Both the position numbers and the translations under genes were made by a program. Shown here in pieces: positions 1 through 11,080 of a stretch of DNA of 64,000 nucleotides. The notes under the pieces are model-generated. The model did no database searches and had not been told where the DNA came from. It saw nothing but the letters and a program-made list of their open reading frames with translations. The stretch comes from Rhizophlyctis rosea (Eukaryota > Chytridiomycota > Chytridiomycetes > Rhizophlyctidales > Rhizophlyctidaceae), in contig JADGJC010000004.1 in assembly GCA_027596075.1 (NCBI GenBank), positions 85,562 through 149,561 on the forward strand, read 5' to 3'. Each line of letters begins with the position of its first letter. Position 1 is the stretch's first letter.

Positions 1-398
1 CTCGCCCATAAGGAGAGGGTGAAGCACACTATGGCTGCTTCGTACAAAAACTAATACTCTGTGCGGTGTGGTATCGGCTGGGAAAGTTATAGTGCGAAGT
101 AATTATGTATAATTATCCTTGGTTCCTCTATAATTGGGAGGAAGTCGTACCAAGGGTCCTGTTTGTGTTTTATTTTTGTATTTTACAATAGAATGAATTT
201 TGAACAAGTTGCATGCAAGTGTAGCCTCTCTACTCTGAAACTGACCCAGAAATTGAGTTTGTGGTCACCTTGACGCATACTCCGCATACAACCTGTTTTC
301 CCATGTGGAGGAGTGCATCCAGTGTGGTTGCGACCACTTGTCTTTTCCTATTTCCATCATGTCCCACGAATAGTACAAACTAAAACAATGCGGCACGC
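1..398. other. Intergenic, no gene seen
   Basis: AT-rich sequence left of the first gene. It probably holds the 3' flank of the minus-strand gene that ends at 399. I see no ORF with coding character, no RNA gene and no repeat. Confidence 0.5.
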
Positions 399-1606
399 TC
401 ATCCCCCATCATGTTCCCCACCCAAAGACATCCTGACTACACTTCCATCTAGCAGTACTACACCCTCCTCTTCCACCATTGATTCAACTTCAGAGGGACC
501 CCGGGATGTGGACGAAACTGCTGCAGCCAGTTTGAAAATCCGAACAAATAGACCAAAAATCACATCCATTTCAACCCCCACAGCTTGGTGAGTGATGACA
601 TACTGCACGTCTCGAGAGTGGCTGACCATTATCTTCCCATTCTCAATATATAGTTTTCGGAATCGGTATTGTTCAACGTCCCTTGTGATGAAATATACCA
701 CTGGTGGTCGAGTGCCAGGTGGGTGGTGCTGTTGGCGGTGGAGTAGAGATGCGCAACCTGCTGCAATAGTCTGGGCATAGGCGCCTGAGAATGTTTGGTC
801 CCTTTTGACCTCGATGACCAGTAGGCCCACATGTGAGGGCATTCTGTGAATTGGGATAGGCGTAAATCCGACCTATTTTTCCCAGACAGAAACAAGGGAA
901 ACATAGCGCTCACTTGTTTTTGATTTTTGAGTGACCCACCACAATGTCGATACTGCCGTGGTATCGGACACGATCCTTCAATAGTCCATTTGCGCCCTTT
1001 GTTTGGAGCACAATTTCGGCTAGAAATTCCTCATCCACGCACAGCAGCTCGGAGCGTCCTTCTTGCTGATTGACATGATCTGCTGCATATAGTGTAAGCA
1101 AGGCCACCAAAGTTCGGCGCGCGGCTTCTGCTCTGAATGTGTGAATCTTTTGATTCAGTTTGATGGTCTCCTCTATGGACATGTTCAGTACCGTGGACTT
1201 TGTGTGCGGGGTGTCAAAGCTCACCCATGGGACTTGGGACATCAATTTTTGCCGCCGAGCTCTCAAATTCCCATAGAGGGCCCTCCTCGATGCCGAAATC
1301 TTTGTGGACTGTCAGACGCTCGGCTTCACAAAATGAAATGTCTCTGTCATAGTCTACAGAACATAAAGTAAGTCCCGCATACGTTTCAACATTGAAATCC
1401 AATCCCATCACCTGCAGTGGGTTGAGTTTTCAAATGAATCGTTTCTCCGTCGTTGAATTTGTTTCTCAATAATCCATCTTTTGTCGTGTAAAGTCTGATC
1501 TGATCGCCTCCCAAACCACCTTTCAATAAGAATACAGCGGCCAAACGATTTTCTCTCAAGAAGTCTTCGAGTGGGAGTCTGCCGTCCTCCAGGAATACAG
1601 GAATAC
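399..1606 (-). CDS. PD-(D/E)XK nuclease-fold-like protein, 5' end unresolved
   Basis: Four exons join in phase: A about 1412-1605, B 1223-1353, C 914-1172, D 399-843, with introns of 58, 50 and 70 nt that begin GTGATG, GTGAGC and GTGAGC. The second intron carries a TACTGAAC branch site. Exon C ends with GSIDIVVGHSK and exon D opens with VGLLVIEVKRDQ. A D in a hydrophobic strand followed by E-x-K in a second strand is the PD-(D/E)XK core layout. The N-terminal block (exon A, containing FLEDGRLPLEDFLRENR) is not one I recognise. Exon A follows an in-frame stop, so a first coding exon must lie upstream, probably between 1606 and 1760, and I could not place it. Such folds occur in fungal effector-type and selfish-element proteins as well as in repair nucleases; no substrate can be assigned. 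The junctions are firm, the function is only fold-level. Confidence 0.6.
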
Positions 1607-1762
1607 GCTTTCAGCCTGATAGTGGGCCTTCGTCGCCTTCATGTGATACGGATGAAAAGAAACAAGAATAAAAGTCTGTCGGCTGTGACTGCACACACGT
1701 GCGCGCGGGGCCGATCGCGGTCAAAATCAAATGTGGCTGGGGTCTGGTAAACTGGGTCCAAC

Positions 1763-4201
1763 ATGACCAGCACTTACATCTTTCCCACACTGAAAACACA
1801 TCTAGAATCCTGGCGTGCGCGGGCCAGATACATTCACTCCAGAACCGCTTTCTTCTCTTCCAAAGCTATCGAGAGATCACTTACCCAAACAGTCAGTCGA
1901 AGAGCACACACGATGGCCCCGCTCACAAGTCCGATGCACAATCTACCAGAAGAGCTCATACGCGAGATCGGTCAGCATCTCGCACTCACCCACTGCAAAT
2001 CCTTCCGAAGAACAGCTCGTTACTTCAGGCAATCCATCCCCGTCAAGTGGGTGCTCCGGCGCTACGTGCCGCTGTACAATGAATTGCGTCAGATCCCAGC
2101 GGGCGGGCCGGACGGGCAGGGAGATGAGTTCGCGATGGCGTTGATGAAAGTCAGGGGGTGGGGTAGGGGGTCGTCGAGAAGTCCGACTTTGGAGGGGCAG
2201 TTGGAGGGTGGAATTGAGGGAAACTTGAGGTATTGGATTGAGGAGGCAACCAAGGGACGGAATGCGGAGATGCTCACGGCGGTTGTGGATGTTGGGTTGA
2301 AGGAGTATGAATTGAAGGAACGGGACGACTTTTTGGATTGGGTGATGGAGCTAAGTGAGTGCTTGAAGACCGCCGCGGAGGCTGGTTGGTTGTATGGCGT
2401 GGGTGTTATCACAGAGCAGGTGTATGGTGCTCTGAAGTTGGGAGAGCAGCCACAATTTGAGTCGCTTTATGAGCTCCGGGTACAATCTGCATGGAACTCC
2501 ATGCAGATCCCGGTGGAAGTTGCGGCTCGAAAGAAGCACTACGGGATGGTGGACTACCAGATCACGACCGTCAAGCGCATGTGTAAGGAGTATTCCCGAC
2601 GCCATCCCGACAACACCTTTCAGTCATGGTTTACACAGCTTTTCCGCAAACTCCTCGAAACCTTTCCCGCAACCGAAAATACCGAGGATGATGAAGTCAT
2701 TCGGCAGTGTCTGATGATCGGTTGCGCGAGAGGCGCGTTGCGGGATATCGGGAGCATGCGCCGGGAGGACGGGGAGAGTGTGATTGGCGAACTCATCAGG
2801 GGCGAAGACGGCCGTGTCATCGATTATCTCTTGTTGTTCGGTGATCACTCGATAACCGGGCAGGCACAAGTGCTGTCAAAGATCGCAAAAGTCGCTACGG
2901 GCAAGAAAGAAAGGGAGAGAAAGTGGAGTGTATTGCAAATTGCGGTGAAGAAGCTGGCGGATATTGCTTCGGAAGATTTTCGTCACACAGAATGGTGGTG
3001 CAAAAATGTTCAACCACTCTTCGTCGCGGCGATGGAAAAAGTGGATGAAGGGGTGTCTTCTGTACAGGCGGACTTTCCTGTTGCAACGGTAAGCATGAAG
3101 AAGAAGCCTTTTATCCCGTGTTGCCCGTTACTTACGGCGCCTCCCCAGGAAATCTTCATCACTTGCCTACGAGCACCCCTACTTCCCCTCCCTTTGATGA
3201 TGTCGAAATGGTCTCGCCATGGTGGCGTCCTCAGTCTCAACTACATCATGAGCCATTGCCCCGACATGGCGCATGAGCACATTCGTCTACTCGAAGCCTT
3301 ACCAAATGTCGCCCGCCTGCGTCTTCTGCTCAACTCTGGATGGGACGCGAACGAGCTGTGTAACAAGCAATTGGTGGCCAAGGCCGTTGAATGGTGGGAT
3401 ATCCAAGGATTTGGAAGAGAACTTTCCTACTGTCTTGAAATTGCTCGTGCAGAAGGGGTTCAGGGCAACTGATCCCGCCTTCGTAAAGGGGTGTATGATC
3501 ATAGTGTTCTGGAGACGATGGTGGATGCATTGAAGTCGGTCGGGACGTTGAACGACTGGACAGCTGGGTCGGTGATGGGGAGTCTTTGGAAGGGACGCGG
3601 GAAGAAGATGAAGGAAATGGTGGTTATTACTGATGCCGCGTTTCTGTATACGGCGAAGGGATCGGGGACGTTTGGGGAGCCTATTCCGGCCATTCCTTTG
3701 GGGCAGCAAGCTTCATCGCCGTCCAGCACGCTTCCAACGGCATCCCTTGCGTCCAATTCCACAACCCAGAACGCCAACGCGACCGCTGCTTTGGGAACCT
3801 TTGGCAGTACATGGGAAGACATGATATCCCAGTCAACACCCATGTCACTTGCGCCGTCAATGCACCATCAACCACAACAGCAGCAACAGCTCCAGCATCC
3901 GCCAAACCAGTCCCGCGTCGTTGCTGGATTCGCAGCATATGCTTCACCGACAACGGCAATCGGCGGTGGGGCGTTCACGTTGCTTCCCTCTGCGTCGCAA
4001 CTTGTGGGTTCTACTGGTGTTGGCAGCGGGACGTTGGGAATCGGATTGGCGATATCATCTGCCGATCGGCAAGTGGGGCTCAGTCCTGGCGAAATACAGG
4101 CAGGGGCAAGTCATCAGACGCCGACGACGAATGATATGGGCGGATCCGATCCTTCGCAATGGGTTCTGCGCGATGAAGAGGAAGTCGACGTTTGGGAGTG
4201 A
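1763..4201 (+). CDS. F-box/ankyrin-like protein with frame disruptions (possible pseudogene)
   Basis: The reading frame opens at 1763, with a good alternative ATG at 1913 before an F-box-like segment (LPEELIREIGQHLAL, about residues 61-75). Helical ankyrin-like sequence follows. An intron of 60 nt fits at 3090-3149 (GTAAGC...CCCCAG). The frame ends at TGA 3470-3472. However, between about 3405 and 3490 the ankyrin-like sequence (VLKLLVQKGFRATDPAFVKG) continues in the next frame, and after 3491 it returns to the original frame (VYDHSVLETMVDALKS) up to 4201. Two compensating single-base shifts therefore separate the parts. The tail after about 3670 is Ser/Gln-rich in this frame, and another frame is also open there. 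It could be a ubiquitin-ligase adaptor of the F-box/ankyrin type, a common expanded group in chytrids. Whether it is broken in the genome or only in the assembly is open. Confidence 0.5.
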
Positions 4202-4321
4202 TTTTCCGGTTGGAGTATTCTTGCAGCAGCACATGTATAATCAAATACGTATCAGCTCGATCACAAGTATCTTATTTTCACAATATACAATGCATTACTA
4301 CATCACGAGAAGAGCACTATC

Positions 4322-4954
4322 CTAGATCTCTTTCCAAACCGTTGACCTCCCTAAATAAGTCAAGGGCCCCGGGTCCGGCACATCAATGACATGAAATTCC
4401 ATTTTATCATAGAAGCCACGCGCCTTTACGTTGGCCGTCACCATTCCTACGTGGACTGCGTCCACTCCCAGGCCACGGGCAGCGTTCAAGAATGTCTTCA
4501 TCAGCTGTTTCCCGAAGCCTTTCCCCTGGAAGTCTGGCAAGAGGTCAATGTGCAGGTGCGATGGGTAGGTCTCAAGTTCCGGGAGAAGGAGTCGCTGCGG
4601 GTTATGGTGGAGGTAAAGCATGACTTCATCTCCCGTTGAGGGAGTAAAGTCTGCAGGAGGAGCAGGGTACTTGTCGAGGAACTTTGGGATCCATTCTTCG
4701 CGGTATTGAGTGACGAAAGCAGGTGTGTTGGGTGTTCCGACGATGTACCCCACTGCGGCGCCGGTGCCGTCATCGAGGACGAAGGCGAGGTTTGGGTGAA
4801 AGTGGGTGTAGGGGTGCGTGAAGAGGTTGGCCATTAGGTCGTCACCGAGGGCATACATTCCTTTGGCTGATGTGCCGTTGTTGGCGGTTAGGAGGCATAT
4901 TTGTTCGACTGCGGTGTGGTCGGATGGGGTGTAGGGGCGGATGAAGGGTGGCAT
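4322..4954 (-). CDS. GNAT-family N-acetyltransferase
   Basis: Intronless, 210 aa, from ATG at 4954 to the stop at 4322. The GNAT acetyl-CoA signature is clear: a beta-4 strand followed by the pyrophosphate loop, HIDLLPDFQGKGFGKQLMKT (about residues 134-153, Q/R-x-x-G-x-G/A pattern). It is followed by a GVDAVHVGMVTANVKARGFYDKMEF segment type, where the conserved N and Tyr of motif B are present (split here for length: VGMVTANVKARGFYDK). The N-terminus IRPYTPSDHTAVEQI is the usual GNAT opening. It transfers acetyl from acetyl-CoA to an amine; protein, small-molecule or antibiotic substrate cannot be told. It converges with the F-box/ankyrin gene with only about 120 bp between stops. Confidence 0.85.
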   Translation of the reverse strand: MPPFIRPYTPSDHTAVEQICLLTANNGTSAKGMYALGDDLMANLFTHPYTHFHPNLAFVLDDGTGAAVGYIVGTPNTPAFVTQYREEWIPKFLDKYPAPPADFTPSTGDEVMLYLHHNPQRLLLPELETYPSHLHIDLLPDFQGKGFGKQLMKTFLNAARGLGVDAVHVGMVTANVKARGFYDKMEFHVIDVPDPGPLTYLGRSTVWKEI

Positions 4955-5687
4955 CTTGTGATGATGTTGCAGATATGGCTAACTTGGGGATCACGATTGG
5001 AAAGTGATTTTTTGCCCTCTTCCCTCATTTATAGTTTTGATTCGTTCTCACAGAGGGTTCTGTCGAAGGAGCGGAAGGACACCCAAAGTCAAGTGATTAC
5101 GGAGGGCACATCTCTGCAAGGCAATTGACACACAGATCCGAAAGCCAATTGACACACAAACCCGCAAGAGTCAATCTATTCAGGCAGTTGCAAAACATCA
5201 TGGAAAACGATAAAGCAACGAAAAAGTGTCAATCACAAGCTGCTTAAAAAGAATAGGTCGACGAAGAAAAAAAGAAAAAAAAATCGACAAAACCAAAGCT
5301 GATCGAAACGAGTGTGGGGAGCTTTGTGTACGGATGGCGCAGCACACGCGTTCCATTGCGACCGAATATGGTTGTATCGTTTCATGTGACAAAATGAAAC
5401 CAGCGCGAAATTCTTCGAGAATTTTTGAAATGCGCTCAGAGGATGATGGGACATGTCTGCTGTGCTAATAAACTCCAATGTGCAATGCGCATTATCACGC
5501 CCTCGTTGCGGAAGTGGGTTAACGGTCTCCTAATGCTGTCGGCCTGCAAACAACTTGTGCAATGCAATTACATGCGATAACGGTGACCAGCCAACGGAAA
5601 CCGAAATGGTATAATTTTTGATTGGTCTATGTACAGGAGAAAGAAGCCCCTTAACCCCTATTCACAAACAAACTCCCCGGCAAAAAA
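4955..5687. other. Intergenic between two minus-strand genes
   Basis: Upstream region of the acetyltransferase and 3' flank of CWC24. Apart from the 24-bp tandem repeat and an A-rich run near 5265-5285, nothing stands out. Short open frames here have no coding character. Confidence 0.5.
5122..5169. repeat. Tandem 24-bp direct repeat (two copies)
   Basis: CAATTGACACACA begins two adjacent units of 24 bp (5122-5145 and 5146-5169). The units differ at only a few positions in their second half (GATCCGAAAGC versus AACCCGCAAGA). The site lies about 170 bp upstream of the acetyltransferase ATG and could be a duplicated regulator site or chance duplication. Confidence 0.6.
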
Positions 5688-6796
5688 TCATTCATCACCC
5701 GCCCCATCATCCTCATCCCCCTCCTCATCCCCGCCACCAAATTTCTCCTGATTCTCCGCACGAATGGCCGCTTCCCTCTCTTCCATCCTCCTCTTCTTCT
5801 CCGCCAACTTTGCCTTCAATTCTTTAGCCGGTGCAAAGATCCCCATTGTTGCGGCGCCACAGACGAAGCATTTTGGCGATTTGGCAGAATGTTTTAGTGC
5901 GCAGCGTTCGCAGAAGTAGTGTTTGCATCTGGAAGGGAAAAATCACGCATTGATTAACATCTAAAATGGGGATGATCAAAATTCGATGCGTCCAGTGACA
6001 CTTACTTTGTAACAATAGGATCCTTAAACTCCTGCCGGCAAATCATACACGCAAACGGCATATCATCATCACTCTCCTCCTCCTCCTCCTCCTGATCACT
6101 CTCCACCAAATACTTATTCGGATCATGCGCCTCCTTCTGTTTCTCCTCCCACTCCTTGTCCAACTGCCACCCCGTCTTGTAGTCCCCACGATCATGCATG
6201 AAGATACAGCTGTCCCCGTACCCGCAGTATCCCGTCTCCTTATAATCTTTGCAGATATCGGGCTGGTAATCGAACCGGCAGGAGATGCGGACGTTTGTTT
6301 GGCCACGCAAAGGGCCGGCACGGATGCGGGAGGCATTGGATTGGGTTGTGTTGTCTGTGCGGCGGTTGACGTATTCGGTGTAGTTGTTGAGGCCTTTGTA
6401 GACTGTTGACGCGGTTTCGGCTTCGTCTCCTGCTAGGACTTTGGGTTTGGGTTCATCTTCGACACCATCCACGTCTAGTGTTCGTGTTGCCATGTCTTTT
6501 GATAGAGAAGCGGCGGTGCCGCTGGCTGCGAAGGAGACTTGAAGGGATGAGCCGGTGACATCGTCGGAGCTATCGGTAGGCTTTTGACGTTTTGTGCCTG
6601 TGCCTGAGGATGCGGAAATGCCGGTTTTGAGGTCCCGTGTTTTACGTTGGACTGAAGAGTCGTCGTCGGCTTCGTCGTCTGAAAAGCGTTGGCGTTTGTT
6701 GGCCCGAAGGTTCTTGGATTTGAAGCCCTTTTTGAAAAAGGGCACGCGAGGGGCGTCTTCGGTTGGTGCTGTAACGGGTTTTTCAACTTCTGACAT
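5688..6796 (-). CDS. CWC24: Pre-mRNA splicing factor CWC24 (RNF113-type CCCH + RING)
   Basis: Two exons, 6006-6796 and 5928-5688, with an intron of 77 nt (GTAAGTG...CTTCCAG) that splits the K codon before the third RING cysteine. The protein is 343 aa. The N-terminus has basic K/R clusters (FKKGFKSKNLRANKRQRF). The CCCH finger is C182-x8-C191-x5-C197-x3-H201, the CWC24/RNF113A spacing. After an acidic linker (about 232-246) comes a C3HC4 RING starting C250-MI-C253 and continuing CKHYFCERC and KCFVC in exon 2. Family members join the activated spliceosome and bind near the 5' splice site. The RING suggests ubiquitin-ligase activity as in RNF113A. It is divergent from DPH2, with ATGs 316 bp apart. 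Confidence 0.95.
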
Positions 6797-7112
6797 TGTG
6801 TGAGCGGTTGATGTTATCTGGTAAATATATAGTGGAGTAGGCGGCTGTACTGGTCAAAGACAAACGACGTTTGAATGGACGGTAGTAAACTATATATAAG
6901 TTTTTGAAAAAGAGAGCAAAGAGGGTGACAAGACTCGACGTGGGGGAAGTGGGATTCGAAATGCGATCAATGGATTGATCACACGTGGCTTGCTGCGCTG
7001 ATCAAACGCGAAGCCCAACAGCGATTGGCCATCAGCCACGTCACTGTGCTCCTATTTATTTCTTCTTTCTTCTTGCTGCGTGCTATTTTTACATCCCATC
7101 TTCACACGCAAA
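6797..7112. promoter_or_regulatory. Divergent promoter CWC24/DPH2
   Basis: 316 bp separate the two start codons. TATATATAA-like stretches are seen near 6823-6831 and 6891-6899. They could serve either direction; no start site can be fixed from sequence. Confidence 0.4.
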
Positions 7113-9128
7113 ATGACTTCACTATCAGGCCCAGCAACATTCGCAGACGACGGGCGTTCCGTCATAGAACGCAGCCTAGAACCAACTGCAGAACCCACTC
7201 GCACCACTTCTATAGAAGATGAATATGAAATCGACCAAACAGTACGCGTCATTCAGGACGGAAACTTCCAAAAGGTACGATCTCAACCATACTGGGGAGG
7301 GAATTTTTTCAATGAAACCGACACAAATCGGTCATACTTCTTTGCAATCAAAAAAAGGTTGCCCTTCAGTTCCCTGACGACCTTCTCTCCGATTCAACAG
7401 AGGTCTTCCGCTTGTTGAGGGAGAGATTACCCATCGAGCTTTACATCCTTGCCGATACGACGTTCGGTAGTTGTTGCGTTGACGAAGTCGCTGCGGAACA
7501 TGCGAACGCGGACTTGGTTGTGCATTATGGGCGGACGTGTCTTAGCAAGTAGGTAGCCGATTGTTTGCAGGGGATGATGTGGCTGTGTGCTTATCTCAAC
7601 CCATTAGGACCTCACGTATCCCTGTGCATTACGTGTTTGGGAAGGCGTCCGTAGCTGTCCAAGCATGTGTTGATGGCTTTGAGAGTCTGTTCAGTGCAGA
7701 CCGGCAGCGACCCATTTTGCTAGTCTATGATGTCATTTATCAGCATTGCTCAGGTTGGTATTTTGGTCACCCAGAAGGATGATTTAAAGACGGTTGTCTA
7801 ACAATATCCTAGATGCGTTGTATGATGCATTGAGAGGCAAAGGATACGCAAACCTGGCAAATTCAGTTCCGGACATCGACGATTACAAATCACGATTTGG
7901 CGAAGAAAGGGGCTCCGCTGCTGCGTCATCAATCCGGAAAACGGGCCGGCGATATCTACTGCAAGATGGACACGGGCTGCAAGACTATACGTTGTTTTAT
8001 GTCGGCTCCGAAAGTCTGACTTTGACCAACATCTTGATGACGCATAGACCCTGTCCGGTAGGCATTTAATGCACGTTCTCCCTATATCGATATGGTAAAT
8101 CAACCGCTTTCCGTAGGTTTACAGCTACGATCCGAAAACAAATGACGCCCGGGAAGAGTCATATAAAGTTAATAGACTGCTCAACCGTCGCTATTATCTG
8201 CTACAACAGGCCAAAGACGCGTCTGTTATCGGTATCGTTGTAGGAACTCTTGGAGCAGGTGAGCATCTGAAAGGACAAGGAGCTGGAGGCTGGGTACATT
8301 ATGGGTATGATGATCTTTTAAAAGAATATAGGAATAGCCGTCAGAGAATGAGTTTCACACCTCATCAGTGATGCATATTTTTATGCTGACCCCAATGCAA
8401 TTGAGAAGGATTGAAGTGCCGAAGGTTCCATCGTGCACTAGTCACTAACCTCTTTCTGTCCTACAACAGCATCCTACCTCTCCATCATCAACGACCTCAA
8501 GCGCCTGATCATCGCATCCGGCAAAAAGCCCTACCTCCTAGCGATGGGAAAACCCAACCCCGCCAAACTCGGCAACTTCCTCGAAATCGACTGCTTCGTC
8601 CTCGTCGCCTGTCCCGAAAACTCCTTACTGGATTCGCGAGAGTTCCTCCGCCCCATCGTCACGCCGTACGAGCTGGAACTGGCGCTTGTCAAGTCGCACG
8701 AGTGGAACGGGACGTACGAGACGGACTTGTCTGTTTTGGCGCCGCGGTTGAGGGAGGAGGCGGGCGAGGCGGAGAAGGATGGGAGGGGGGATGTCAGGGA
8801 GGAGGAGCCGCATTTTTCGTTGGTTACGGGGAAGTTGAAGCAGGCGAGGTTGTATGATACGAATCCTGGAGTGGGTGGGGATGAGGAAATGGATGCCGAT
8901 GGGGCTGGGGCATCGAGCACGGCTGTCGCTGTGCGGGATGCGAACAGTGCTTTGGCGAGATTTGATGCGTCTAGTCCCGCTGCGCAGTACTTGGCTGAGA
9001 GGCGGACGTTCCGGGGTTTGGATAAGCAAGAGGGAGGCACTGAGGTGGTGAAGGCGGAGGAAGGCAGGTCCGGTGTTGCCAGAGGGTATTCTCACGAGGA
9101 TGGGAAGGCTGACCAGCTGGGTCCATGA
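7113..9128 (+). CDS. DPH2: Diphthamide biosynthesis protein DPH2
   Basis: Six exons keep frame throughout: 7113-7274, 7358-7548, 7608-7753, 7813-8057, 8117-8258, 8470-9128 (514 aa). The ATG at 7113 precedes [16 protein letters not shown]2 hallmarks include [10 protein letters not shown] at the start of exon 2, [19 protein letters not shown] with family cysteines, VHYGRTCLS, and near the end [16 protein letters not shown] followed by [12 protein letters not shown]. The C-terminus [16 protein letters not shown] is also typical. With DPH1 it forms the radical-SAM-like complex that transfers the 3-amino-3-carboxypropyl group of SAM to a histidine of elongation factor 2, the first step of diphthamide synthesis, in the cytosol. 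The last intron is long for this region (211 nt). The last exon starts C-rich and becomes strongly G-rich. Confidence 0.95.
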
Positions 9129-9579
9129 TGTGCTTTGTTTGTAAATATCCTTATAACGTTGTGAATAAGACATTCTCACTTGATGTGCCGTCACCTGCCC
9201 AATACGCTTTGTTTTCATTTGCGCTTGCTTGTTCAGTCAGTACGCGGGCACACAACCCCTACACCATCATGCAAATAACCGCTTTTGTATCATCATCAGA
9301 TACATTCATCATTCTCATATTACATAGATACGAGCCCAGAACCCAAAACTAAAGACTTCAACAAAGAAAAAAATATACACCCACGGATAACTGCCGTGAA
9401 ACACTTTGCCTTCCCTTCCCTTGACCCCCTCCTTAGACTAACCTAACCTACATACAAAATTTTTGTACAACGGCTGCCTCGCGCGCGCCGGGAAGATGGT
9501 AAATGAAGAAGAGGTGCATAATAACTACATAAGGAACTATGGGAATAGAAAAAAGACGCAGAGGGAGGAAGGAGGGGTT
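9129..9579. other. Intergenic between convergent genes
   Basis: 3' flanks of DPH2 (+) and the VPS62-domain gene (-). It contains A-rich stretches (about 9350-9380) that may include poly(A) signals. I see no further gene. Confidence 0.5.
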
Positions 9580-11080
9580 TTATCGAAGGTCGAATGGCCG
9601 ATCGAGGTTATACCAGGCTTTATGTTGTCGGGGACCCCAAGGAGCACGTTCATGGGCGTGAACGAATTTTTTGAGGACGCCGAGTTTTTTTGCGGTCTAT
9701 CAGATATGAACATTTTCCATCAGCATGACGGAAATGCAATTTTGTACCAAATCACTGATTGCTCACCTTCAAAGCCCCATACAACTGCATCCTCGCACTA
9801 ACCCCCTCCGGCGGCGCCAAAAACACCGTCTGATCCACCGGCAACCCCCACCGTCCCGAAAACCACGCAAACCCCGGCCACTGCGTCCTACTCGACAAAT
9901 CCCAAAACCCAACTTCCCAAGTCTTCCACTGCACAAACTTTCCCCAATTGCCATCCGGCTTATCGTACATGTAGAGTGCACTGTCCAAATCACAAACATC
10001 AGCAAGCTGGATGCGTTGCACGGCGCCGAGTGTGAGGGCAGGCGTGATGCGGGAGACAAAGTTGAAGGCTGCGTCGTCGTTTTTGTGGGTGCCTTCTATT
10101 GGGTAGTTGGCGTGGGAGTTTAGGGCGGCGTAGATTATTGGGTGGGTGTTGTGGAAGGAGAGGTGTTTTGCGGGGTGCCAGTGGCCGTCCATGTGTTGGG
10201 AGAAGAAGACCTGATTATGATGTAAGTGTTAATCCTTGAGAGGATTGATTCTCTAAGCTGTAGCTAACTTATCAATACCAACCTTATCAATCTTGGGAAT
10301 GGTGTCGACTGAAAGGCCGTTCCAGACTCCTTCCAATTGGATGGTAATGTGTTCCCAGTCTCCGTTATGGTATGCCATGTTGCACCATTCAAAGTTTTCG
10401 GCACGTTCGCGTACGAATGTGCGAAGTCCGTCATAGATACCGGTGCGGAAGCCTTGGCAGCCGTTCACGGGGTAATATGTCCAATACTACATAATACAGA
10501 AGAGAATGCATTTTTAGCATCAATGCTGAGCTTCGGAATAGCGGTCCATAAGCCATCGCACCACTCCTCATACCTGCAAATACGTCCGATTCCCAAATCC
10601 ATACTGAACCACCTGTGCCGTTATTCTCGCCTTGACCTCCGCATCATCCGTCACCGCGTTCCCATGATGTAATCGATCCGGTACGCTCAACGTGCCGTCC
10701 ACCAATTCTGGAATTTCCGCATCCTCCTTCGGGTTTTCCCCGCCCATCTGCACCCGCAATTCAAGGTCCTCATCGGACGTCAGTACTTCGGAGGCTTTGA
10801 AGACCTCTTCTGGATCTGCTGGCCGCCATGGATCACGGGGGTGAAGGCGGACGATGGGAGCGTAGTGGGCGAGGAGGAGGAGGCGGTCGGAGTAGGTGAG
10901 GTTTGTTAGGGGTATTGTTCGGGAGGATACGTATTCTGCTTCCTGTTGTTGAGCTTTTGTTAGGAAGCGTTCTGCTTCGTATTCTGCTGCGTGGACGGAA
11001 GTAGGAAGGAGGAAAGAGGCGGCTAGGATAGCGAGCACGGACACTTTCCGGACGAGCAATGAGGTATTTAGTGTGACCAT
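9580..11080 (-). CDS. VPS62-domain secreted/vacuolar protein
   Basis: Four exons in phase 0: 10574-11080, 10283-10486, 9767-10210, 9580-9696 (423 aa). The introns start GTATGA, GTTGGT and GTGAGC. An upstream ATG at 11167 is in frame, but the ATG at 11080 gives a clean signal peptide (VRKVSVLAILAASFLLPTSV, cleavage near HAA). The body matches the VPS62/DUF946 family: HYAPIVRLHPRDPWRPADPE, then VQYGFGNRTYLQ joined to YWTYYPVNGCQGF, NGDWEHITIQLEG and YAALNSHANYP. In yeast VPS62 is linked to vacuolar sorting; related proteins are extracellular and the biochemical role is not known. Exon 3 shows a sharp change from C-rich to G-rich on the sense strand. Confidence 0.85.

Noticed and set aside
8625..9218. 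197-codon open frame on the minus strand
   Set aside because: Antisense to the last exon of DPH2, which is secure.
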